Of a DNA stretch of 49,094 bases, positions 42,748 through 49,094 are shown in pieces. The translations under genes were made by a program, and so were the position numbers. The stretch lies in the NCBI GenBank assembly GCA_018613035.1, contig JAGGRA010000001.1:1-49094 (forward strand), in the 5' to 3' direction. Under the pieces are notes generated by a model. It was not told where the DNA came from and searched no databases. It saw only the letters and a list, made by a program, of their open reading frames with translations. This DNA is from Pseudomonas sp. ISL-84. Lineage in GTDB: Bacteria > Bacillota > Bacilli > Bacillales > Cytobacillaceae. How positions within the stretch are numbered: the stretch's first letter is position 1; each line of letters begins with the position of its first letter.

Positions 42748-44130
42748 CTATTCTTTTTTCGCAACGAATTTCTTAGCCTTTTCAATGGCTATATTCACTT
42801 GCTTAAAGCCTGTTCCCCCAGCGCTATTTCTTCTTTTGACAGCTGTATAAGGATCCAGGACTGCATAAATATCTTCATCAAACAACGTATTGGCCTTCTT
42901 AAATTCATCGAGCGGCAGGTCACCAAGGAAACAGCCTTTTTCCACACATGTAAGGACAAGCTTCCCTACAATCTCATGAGCTTCCCTGAATGGAATTCCT
43001 TTATCTGACAGGTAATCAGCCAATTCAGTGGCATTAGAAAAATCGGTCTTGGTCGCTTTTTCCATCTGATCATTTTTCACCTTCATCGTGCGGATCATTC
43101 CGGCAAAGATTTTTAGTGATCCAGTAACGGTTTTAACCGTGTCGAACATGCCTTCCTTGTCTTCCTGCATATCCTTGTTATAGGCAAGCGGCAGACCCTT
43201 TAGAACCGTAAGCAATCCCATAAGGTTTCCATATACGCGTCCGGTTTTTCCTCTTATAAGCTCTGCCATGTCAGGATTTTTCTTCTGAGGCATAATGCTG
43301 CTGCCTGTCGCAAAGCTGTCATCTAATTCAATGAATTGAAATTCCTGGCTTGACCAAAGGATGAATTCTTCGCTTAGGCGAGAGAGGTGCATCATAAGGA
43401 TCGAGCTTGAGGATAAAAATTCAAGGATAAAATCTCGATCACTTACAGCATCAAGGCTGTTTTCGTAGATGCCTTCAAAGCCGAGAAGGTTCGCAGAATA
43501 CTCACGGTCAATAGGAAAAGTCGTTCCGGCAAGCGCTCCAGCACCAAGCGGAGATAGATTGATTCGCTTCAAGCTTTCCGCAAAGCGTGCTTTATCACGC
43601 TCCAGCATCCAGAAATACGCCATTAAATGATGTGCAAAGGAAATCGGCTGGGCTCTTTGAAGATGTGTATAACCTGGCATAATGGTTTCTACATTCTTTT
43701 CAGCCTGCTCAATCAGCTCTTCCTGCATTTCATTAATCAATTCAACAATCAGCTTAACCTGTTTACGCAAGTAAAGATGCATATCTGTTGCTACCTGGTC
43801 ATTCCGGCTTCTTGCTGTATGGAGCTTTCCGCCGACAGGCCCTGTCAATTCAGTTAGGCTGCTTTCAAGATTTAAATGGATGTCTTCAAGTTTTACTGAG
43901 TAAGACAGCTCCTCATTTGACGCTTTTTCCTTCAGCTGCTGAAGGCCATTTTTTATTTGGTCGGCCTCGTCCTCTGTAATGATCCCGGTTTTAGAAAGCA
44001 TGGCAACATGGGCCATGCTTCCCTCTATATCTTCCATTACTAATTCCTGGTCAAATGAAATCGAGGCTCCAAATTCATCTACCCATTCTTCAGCAGATTT
44101 CGTGAATCTGCCGCCCCATAATTTTTTCAC
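42748..44130 (-). CDS. argH: Argininosuccinate lyase
   Basis: Splits argininosuccinate to arginine and fumarate, the last arginine step. The 460 residues of the fumarase/aspartase superfamily begin [19 protein letters not shown] and contain the signature loop [16 protein letters not shown] with the catalytic Ser, and [18 protein letters not shown] and [16 protein letters not shown] with catalytic His. Starts four bases before the argG stop (ATGA type overlap), so the two are coupled. Ends before a long terminator. Confidence 0.98.
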   Translation of the reverse strand: MKKLWGGRFTKSAEEWVDEFGASISFDQELVMEDIEGSMAHVAMLSKTGIITEDEADQIKNGLQQLKEKASNEELSYSVKLEDIHLNLESSLTELTGPVGGKLHTARSRNDQVATDMHLYLRKQVKLIVELINEMQEELIEQAEKNVETIMPGYTHLQRAQPISFAHHLMAYFWMLERDKARFAESLKRINLSPLGAGALAGTTFPIDREYSANLLGFEGIYENSLDAVSDRDFILEFLSSSSILMMHLSRLSEEFILWSSQEFQFIELDDSFATGSSIMPQKKNPDMAELIRGKTGRVYGNLMGLLTVLKGLPLAYNKDMQEDKEGMFDTVKTVTGSLKIFAGMIRTMKVKNDQMEKATKTDFSNATELADYLSDKGIPFREAHEIVGKLVLTCVEKGCFLGDLPLDEFKKANTLFDEDIYAVLDPYTAVKRRNSAGGTGFKQVNIAIEKAKKFVAKKE

Positions 44131-45332
44131 ACTGTCACCTTCTTGTTTTGTACGATGCTTTGAACTTTAGTCGGCAAGCCCCATAGCTTGATAAAGCCAA
44201 CCGCTGCGTTATGGTCGAACTCATCCTCAGATGTATAAGTAGCCAGTTTTTCATCGTATAGAGAATAAGGAGATTTTCTGCCTTCTACAATCGCGTGCCC
44301 TTTAAACAATTTCACCCTTACTGTACCTGTAACAAAGCTCTGTGTTTCCTTAAGGAATGCGGCTAATGCATTATTCAGCTGTGAAAACCATAGGCCTTCA
44401 TAAATAAGCTCTGCAATTTTTTTCTCTATAACCGGTTTAAAGTGAGCCACTTCTTTTACTAACGTTAAGTCTTCCAGCTCTTTATGAGCTTTAAGTAATG
44501 TCATTGCACCCGGGCATTCGTAAACCTCACGGGATTTAATGCCGACAAGGCGGTTTTCCACATGGTCAATACGTCCAACGCCGTGCTTGCCACCTAGTTC
44601 ATTCAGTTCAGCAATTAGTTCGGAAAGCTGCATTGCTTTACCATTTAAGCTGACTGGAACTCCTTTTTCAAAGCCGATTTCAACCGTATCAGGTGTATCT
44701 GGAGCTTTTTCCAAAGAAACTGTTAAATCGTATGCATCTTCCGGTGGAGCTGCCCATGGATCTTCAAGCACTCCGCATTCATTGCTTCTTCCCCATAAAT
44801 TTTGGTCAATACTATATGGAGAATCAAGGTTGATTGGAATTGGAATATCATTTTGTTTTGCATATTCAATTTCTTCTTCACGTGACCAGCTCCACTCACG
44901 AACCGGAGCCAATACCTGAAGATCAGGGTTTAAAGCCTGAATGGCTACTTCAAAACGAACCTGGTCGTTCCCTTTTCCTGTACATCCATGTGCAACTGCA
45001 ACAGCGCCTTCTTTTTCTGCCACTTCAACTAGCTTTTTGGCAATTAACGGACGTGAAAGCGCAGAAATCAATGGATATTTATTTTCATAAAGTGCATGTG
45101 ACTGAAGAGCAATAAGTGCATATTCATTAGCAAACTCTTCTTTCGCATCAATTACATATGACTGGACCGCTCCAACAGACAACGCTTTTTTTTGAATAAA
45201 GTTCAGGTCTTTGCCTTCGCCCACATCCAGGCAGCAGGCAACGACTGAATAACCTTGATCCTGAAGCCATTTAATAGCAACTGATGTATCTAAACCGCCT
45301 GAGTAAGCTAGAACTACTTTATTATTTGACAT
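44127..45332 (-). CDS. argG: Argininosuccinate synthase
   Basis: ATP-dependent joining of citrulline and aspartate. The 401 residues start with the N-type PP-loop [19 protein letters not shown] and continue with [29 protein letters not shown] and [20 protein letters not shown], all family marks. ATG with GAGGAGG upstream. First gene of argGH. Two ARG boxes just upstream show control by an ArgR/AhrC arginine repressor. Confidence 0.98.
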   Translation of the reverse strand: MSNNKVVLAYSGGLDTSVAIKWLQDQGYSVVACCLDVGEGKDLNFIQKKALSVGAVQSYVIDAKEEFANEYALIALQSHALYENKYPLISALSRPLIAKKLVEVAEKEGAVAVAHGCTGKGNDQVRFEVAIQALNPDLQVLAPVREWSWSREEEIEYAKQNDIPIPINLDSPYSIDQNLWGRSNECGVLEDPWAAPPEDAYDLTVSLEKAPDTPDTVEIGFEKGVPVSLNGKAMQLSELIAELNELGGKHGVGRIDHVENRLVGIKSREVYECPGAMTLLKAHKELEDLTLVKEVAHFKPVIEKKIAELIYEGLWFSQLNNALAAFLKETQSFVTGTVRVKLFKGHAIVEGRKSPYSLYDEKLATYTSEDEFDHNAAVGFIKLWGLPTKVQSIVQNKKVTV

Positions 45333-45346
45333 TTATATTTCCTCCT

Positions 45347-45365
45347 CATGAATACTCGTATAAAT
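45347..45365. promoter_or_regulatory. ARG box, promoter-proximal to argG
   Basis: CATGAATACTCGTATAAAT resembles the ArgR/AhrC consensus CATGAATAAAAATKCAAKT at about 12 of 19 positions and overlaps the ribosome-site region. Confidence 0.5.
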
Positions 45366-45373
45366 ATACAATT

Positions 45374-45392
45374 AAATTATGTTTTTATTCAT
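45374..45392. promoter_or_regulatory. ARG box upstream of argG
   Basis: On the minus strand ATGAATAAAAACATAATTT matches the ARG box at about 15 of 19 positions (ATGAATAAAAA core). Together with the site at 45347 it forms the tandem arrangement expected for an ArgR hexamer. Confidence 0.7.
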
Positions 45393-45596
45393 TTATTATT
45401 CTCTTACTTTAACAACCTTTGTTTTAAAAATCAATACTTATTCTTAAAAATGTATAAAAATTGACAAGAAAACGTTCAAATCCCTCTATAACACCCTTTG
45501 AATGGCGAGCTTTTTAGCTTTAAGCATAATAACTCATGGAAGCTTGACTGCCTTTATAGTAAAATGAAAGCAAGATCATTGTTTGGAGGCTTTATA

Positions 45597-45911
45597 ATGG
45601 AGGAGCATTTTTCACATGATAACCGGCTTGGCATCCCTATTCCGAATTTTAACCGCGAGTGGGATGAATATTCACAGAAAACACAGCAGGTGATTTTGTT
45701 CCATTGGGAAAAGATAAGGGGCAGGATTCCGGATCGGATTGCTGAGCTTGAAGCAGATATAAACAGGAAACAGGCTGAGTTGTCGGATGAAGGCAACTTC
45801 GAAAGATCGTGTGCGCTTAACAGCGAAATTTCCGAGCTTGCATCCGTTATAAATGATTTATGGCTTTGGTATAGAACCAATCAGGATATTACTGAAAAAA
45901 TGCATTCATAG
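45597..45911 (+). CDS. Uncharacterised acidic helical protein
   Basis: 104 residues from ATG 45597, with GGAGG seven bases upstream; the frame opens at 45498 but has no site there. The N-terminal third is polar with HFSHDNRLGIPIPNFNREWD, followed by a long amphipathic helix likely to form a coiled coil (RIAELEADINRKQAELSDEG) and a tryptophan-rich end (NDLWLWYRTNQ). No membrane helix, no metal site. It is divergent from argG and convergent with moaB, sharing a terminator. No family recognised. Confidence 0.75.
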   Translation: MEEHFSHDNRLGIPIPNFNREWDEYSQKTQQVILFHWEKIRGRIPDRIAELEADINRKQAELSDEGNFERSCALNSEISELASVINDLWLWYRTNQDITEKMHS

Positions 45912-45923
45912 AAAAGCGAATCA

Positions 45924-45957
45924 AAAAAAATCCTTTCCAGCCGGAAAGGATTTTTTT
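45924..45957. terminator. Bidirectional terminator shared with moaB
   Basis: AAAAAAATCCTTTCC (45924-45938) pairs with GGAAAGGATTTTTTT (45943-45957), with T-runs on both strands. Confidence 0.93.
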
Positions 45958-46471
45958 AAGATAAGTCTTTCTTCAATTCCCTGACAACGTGTCCAAGTTC
46001 GGGTAGTATCAGCTTATTCATGGCAAGCCGAACTGCACCGGAAGACCCAGGGGTTGAGAACACTGCTCTATTATTAACTGAGCCGGCAGCCGCTCTTGAA
46101 AGAATGGCAGCCGATCCGATATCCTCCGTGTAGCTTAACATACGGAAGAGTTCGCCGAACCCGTCTATTTCTTTATCAAACAAGTCTCTTACTGTTTCGA
46201 TTGTAACATCACGCAAAGCGATTCCTGTCCCTCCATTAGTAAGTACAACATCTATATTGGGGTCTTCGCACCCTTTTAAAACTGCCTCGCGTATCGGACC
46301 TGATTCATCTTTCACAATCACATAATCAGCAATGAGATGTCCTGCCTCTTCCAACAACTGAATCATCAGCTTGCCGCTCTTATCTGTATCTTTGTCCCTT
46401 GTATCACTGACTGTTACAATTTTGCATCTTACCTCTTTTGGCGCTTCTTTTTTATGCTCGAATGTACTCAT
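45956..46471 (-). CDS. moaB: Molybdenum cofactor biosynthesis protein MoaB (MogA family)
   Basis: Molybdopterin-binding protein that adenylates molybdopterin or binds it. The 171 residues have VTVSDTRDKDTDKSG, the glycine-rich VVLTNGGTGIALRDVTIE and FSTPGSSGAVRLAMNKLILPEL, all MogA/MoaB marks. Located between the EcsC-type gene and a convergent hypothetical. The rest of the molybdenum cofactor pathway is not in the window. Confidence 0.94.
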   Translation of the reverse strand: MSTFEHKKEAPKEVRCKIVTVSDTRDKDTDKSGKLMIQLLEEAGHLIADYVIVKDESGPIREAVLKGCEDPNIDVVLTNGGTGIALRDVTIETVRDLFDKEIDGFGELFRMLSYTEDIGSAAILSRAAAGSVNNRAVFSTPGSSGAVRLAMNKLILPELGHVVRELKKDLS

Positions 46472-46533
46472 TTAACATCACCTTTATATAGTCATAAATG
46501 AGGCAGCTTGCCTCCTCGCAGATCTAATAGTTC

Positions 46534-47373
46534 TTAGCTGCGTTTCTTCTTTTCGTGAAAATACCTCATTTGATAATACTTATAGGCGAAATCTGTTACA
46601 TTTCGTGTCAGCTGATAATTGACTCCTGCTCCAATTGCCATACTGATGAAGGGAATCCCCTGAACCGATTTTTTCCGAAAAAAGTAAATAGCGATTGCTT
46701 TGAAGAGCTGCTTTATTGGCTGCTCAATCCACGTTATATTCGTCAGATCTTCCTTCCCCTCATAGAAATAGAACTCTTCCTGGTTTTGAAGCTCATACAT
46801 TAGTTCTTCCCAGGCACTGCCCTGCAGGCGCGGCGGAAGGGTGGCGGCATGGAAAACTTTAAGAGAACTCATCATTTCGTATGGTGTATTAACTTCAAAG
46901 CCGTAGGTCATGGCTATTAGCTGTACAGCCCGAAGATTAATAACTGCCATTGCCGGAATATCTGTACCAATCATCAATGAGCTGCCTGTACCTGCAATTC
47001 CTCCCTGTGCAAAAGAGTACAGCCGATGGCGGGCAATCTGCTGCTGCGCTATGTATTGAAGCTGATCGATAGTTAAAGCTTTAAGATCTTCAATTGTCTC
47101 AATATCAGAATGAAAGACCCTGCCTGCAGTTAATATGCGTTCTTTGGCATCCATCTGCAGCTGTGATCCCTGAATGAGTGCATGGAGATGGAACAGCCAG
47201 CTATCAAGGGCAGAAAAAAATTGCTGCTGTGCCTCTTCAGGCAGCAATGCAAATGATTTTTCCAGCGATTTGTCATATACCATCTCCAAATCGTTGGGCT
47301 CATAGCTATACAATTTGCTTTCCCAATCACGAATCCCAGCCAATACACTATTTTCCCGTTCGCTCAATGGCAT
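46534..47373 (-). CDS. EcsC family protein
   Basis: EcsC-domain protein, named after the third gene of the B. subtilis ecs transport locus; function unknown. From ATG 47373 (GGGAGGT six bases upstream) it has 279 residues; the longer frame would start inside that ribosome site. The family core is visible: QQIARHRLYSFAQGGIAGTG, GTDIPAMAVINLRAVQLIAM and YGFEVNTPYEMM. A hydrophobic segment in IGTDIPAMAVINLRAVQLIA and one near the C-terminus (SMAIGAGVNYQLTRNV) suggest membrane contact. Stands alone upstream of moaB on the same strand. Confidence 0.85.
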   Translation of the reverse strand: MPLSERENSVLAGIRDWESKLYSYEPNDLEMVYDKSLEKSFALLPEEAQQQFFSALDSWLFHLHALIQGSQLQMDAKERILTAGRVFHSDIETIEDLKALTIDQLQYIAQQQIARHRLYSFAQGGIAGTGSSLMIGTDIPAMAVINLRAVQLIAMTYGFEVNTPYEMMSSLKVFHAATLPPRLQGSAWEELMYELQNQEEFYFYEGKEDLTNITWIEQPIKQLFKAIAIYFFRKKSVQGIPFISMAIGAGVNYQLTRNVTDFAYKYYQMRYFHEKKKRS

Positions 47374-47459
47374 CAGTATACCTCCCAAAACGTCTTATTG
47401 GTCTCAGTATAGCATAAGTAAGATGGTAAATTCTCCTACAGTCCTCTCTCCTATAAAAT

Positions 47460-47487
47460 ATAAAAAGACAAGAGCGCAATGCTCTTG
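47460..47487 (-). terminator. Intrinsic terminator of ackA
   Basis: CAAGAGC (47469-47475) pairs with GCTCTTG (47481-47487), followed by TCTTTTTATA on the minus strand. Confidence 0.85.
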
Positions 47488-47497
47488 CCTTAGTTTT

Positions 47498-48685
47498 TTA
47501 CTTTGCCAATCTCATAACATCGCGGGCAATCATGACTTCCTCATTTGTTGGGATGATCATAACTTTTACTGGTGAGTGAGGATAGTTGATGAATGCTTCC
47601 TCACCGCGTACCTTGTTCAGCGCCGGGTCCCAGTATACGCCCATGAACTCAAGTCCCTGAAGGACACGCTCACGGATAACATCACTATTTTCGCCGATTC
47701 CAGCTGTGAAGATGATCGCATCTACGCCATACATACGGGATGCATAAGAACCGATATATTTGTGGATTCTGTTGGCGAATACTTCAAGAGCCAATTCTGC
47801 TCTTTCATTCCCTTCCACAGCTTGGATTTCAATATCTCGAAGATCACTAGAAAAGCCTGAGACTCCAAGCATACCGCTCTTTTTATTAAGTATATCCAGA
47901 ACTTCATCTGCATCCTTGCCCGTTTTTTCCATAATGAATGGAATGAGGGCAGGGTCAATATTACCTGAGCGGGTTCCCATTGTTACACCTGCAAGCGGAG
48001 TGAATCCCATTGAGGTATCAATAGATTTTCCGCCCTCAATAGCCGTAATACTTGCGCCATTTCCCAGGTGGCAGGAGATAAGGCGAAGCTGGTCAAGCGG
48101 ACGGCCAAGCATTTCTGCCGCACGTTCTGATACATATTTATGTGATGTGCCGTGGAAGCCATATTTACGTATGCCATATTTTTCATAATACTCATATGGC
48201 AGACTGTATAAAAATGAACTTTCTGGCATTGTCTGGTGGAATGCAGTATCAAACACAGCAACAGCCGGCACATTTGGAAGCACCTGCTGGAATGCTTTAA
48301 TTCCAGTAATGTTTGCTGGATTGTGAAGAGGTGCAAGCTCGGATAGCTCATCAATTTTCGCAAGTACTTCATCTGAAATGACAGCAGAATCATTAAATGC
48401 TTCTCCGCCATGAACGACACGGTGGCCAATTCCTTCTATTTCATCCAGTGATTGAATGATTCCAAGACTCGTTAATTTATCAAGCAGAATTTTAACAGCT
48501 ACTTCATGATCAGGAATATCTGTTACTTCCTTAACTTTTTCGCCATTAACGGAAATATTGAAAACCGCATTATCCAATCCAATACGCTCAATTAAACCTT
48601 TTGTAATAACTTCTTCGCTCGGCATTTCAAAAAGCTGAAATTTCAACGAGGAACTGCCGGCGTTAATTGCTATAATTTTTGCCAT
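47498..48685 (-). CDS. ackA: Acetate kinase
   Basis: Forms ATP from acetyl phosphate and ADP, making acetate in overflow metabolism. The 395 residues have the ASKHA-fold motifs [54 protein letters not shown] and [14 protein letters not shown]. The ribosome site AAGGAGCGG precedes the ATG. A cre site and two candidate promoters lie upstream, fitting CcpA activation of ackA. Upstream gene ytxK of B. subtilis would lie beyond the window. Confidence 0.97.
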   Translation of the reverse strand: MAKIIAINAGSSSLKFQLFEMPSEEVITKGLIERIGLDNAVFNISVNGEKVKEVTDIPDHEVAVKILLDKLTSLGIIQSLDEIEGIGHRVVHGGEAFNDSAVISDEVLAKIDELSELAPLHNPANITGIKAFQQVLPNVPAVAVFDTAFHQTMPESSFLYSLPYEYYEKYGIRKYGFHGTSHKYVSERAAEMLGRPLDQLRLISCHLGNGASITAIEGGKSIDTSMGFTPLAGVTMGTRSGNIDPALIPFIMEKTGKDADEVLDILNKKSGMLGVSGFSSDLRDIEIQAVEGNERAELALEVFANRIHKYIGSYASRMYGVDAIIFTAGIGENSDVIRERVLQGLEFMGVYWDPALNKVRGEEAFINYPHSPVKVMIIPTNEEVMIARDVMRLAK

Positions 48686-48828
48686 AAAGCAACCGCTCCT
48701 TTAGATGATGTTCAAATAGTCCGGGAAAAATAGCGGTCGAAAATCTGCGTCAGTTTGCTTTTCAGCTGATCAAAGCTTCACTTCCTTGATTTTCTCGGCT
48801 CTTTTGTCTTCCTCTTTGAACTCATACT

Positions 48829-48858
48829 TTTATATAAAAAACATCTGTGAGATGTCAA
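48829..48858 (-). promoter_or_regulatory. Promoter P1 of ackA (proximal)
   Basis: TTGACA (48858-48853), 18 bases, TATAAA (48834-48829). Start near 48822, leader about 135 nt. Confidence 0.6.
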
Positions 48859-48912
48859 ACTGGTACAACTTTATTGTGTACAACGGACATCATTAATATC
48901 TCTCAATTCCCC

Positions 48913-48941
48913 ATTTAAACACTCTCAGCAGCACATTTCAA
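48913..48941 (-). promoter_or_regulatory. Promoter P2 of ackA (distal)
   Basis: TTGAAA (48941-48936), 17 bases, TTAAAT (48918-48913). The cre site is centred about 57 bp upstream of its expected start near 48906, the activating spacing. Confidence 0.5.
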
Positions 48942-48954
48942 GAAATACCTTGCA

Positions 48955-48970
48955 ATGGTATCGTTTTCAT
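48955..48970. promoter_or_regulatory. CcpA cre site upstream of ackA
   Basis: ATGGTATCGTTTTCAT matches WTGNNARCGNWWWCAW with one mismatch (T for R). B. subtilis ackA has a cre in the matching position and is activated by CcpA. The remaining 48971-49094 stretch shows no gene. Confidence 0.7.
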
Positions 48971-49094
48971 GTTAAATTAAATATTTTCTGATTTTCTGAT
49001 ACTTCATTATATTTTGAAGACCACTGAGAATACTCGCTCTGAGCTTTATACTAAAAAAGAAGCCTGCTGCAGCATAGACTAACCTAGATAAATG

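Overview
The window is chromosomal DNA of a spore-forming Bacillaceae bacterium (low-GC Firmicute). The gene order nrdR, speD, gapB, coaE, ytaF, mutM, polA, phoR, phoP, mdh, icd, citZ, ytwI, ytvI, fxsA, pyk, pfkA, accA, accD, ytsJ, dnaE, ytrH, ytrI, nrnA, ytpI, ytoI, ytkL, ald, argH, argG, moaB, ackA closely follows the yt- region of Bacillus subtilis. Sporulation genes (ytaF, ytvI, ytrH, ytrI), strong AGGAGG-type ribosome sites and GTG/TTG starts fit. Differences from B. subtilis include hflK-hflC between polA and phoR, a MaoC-type hydratase beside mdh, a FadR-like regulator fused by overlap to the malic enzyme gene, and an NCS1 permease. I would place it near Cytobacillus/Mesobacillus-type bacilli, but the sequence does not fix the genus. 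No rRNA, tRNA, CRISPR, prophage or transposase gene was seen.

Layout: 1-240 is a 52-bp tandem repeat. 373-8642 (minus strand) holds nrdR, an unknown cytosolic protein, speD with a structured leader, gapB with CcpN-type operators, and polA-mutM-ytaF-coaE. 8816-13522 holds hflK-hflC behind a near-perfect sigma-W promoter, then phoP-phoR. 13932-18287 is the central-carbon block MaoC-like gene, mdh, icd, citZ with CcpA cre sites. 18807-24057 holds ytwI, ytvI (+), fxsA, pfkA-pyk. 24410-31904 holds accD-accA, malic enzyme plus FadR-like regulator, and dnaE. 32000-38783 holds the sigma-E ytrHI pair, nrnA, ytpI, ytoI, a small membrane protein, ytkL and an Xaa-Pro peptidase followed by a zinc-ribbon protein. 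38945-48685 holds ald, an NCS1 permease, a 55-residue unannotated-size gene, a UspA protein, argG-argH, moaB, an EcsC-type protein and ackA.

The genes join glycolysis (pfkA, pyk), gluconeogenesis (gapB), the TCA cycle (citZ, icd, mdh), overflow metabolism (ackA), malonyl-CoA supply (accDA) and malate-to-pyruvate conversion (ytsJ). Regulatory DNA visible in the sequence ties these together: cre sites at citZ, the MaoC-like gene and ackA, CcpN operators at gapB, ARG boxes at argG, and matching TGGTCAGACCA palindromes in front of both ytsJ and accD that point to one FadR-like regulator controlling malic enzyme and acetyl-CoA carboxylase. 

The most novel-looking items are (1) the speD leader, in which an 8-nt sequence exactly complementary to the Shine-Dalgarno region sits in the junction of a folded leader, like a translational riboswitch; (2) the malic enzyme/accDA operator pair; (3) a 187-188 bp structured intergenic element present twice with a compensatory stem change, plus a decayed third copy; and (4) sigma-W control of hflKC. 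The rest is ordinary housekeeping DNA.
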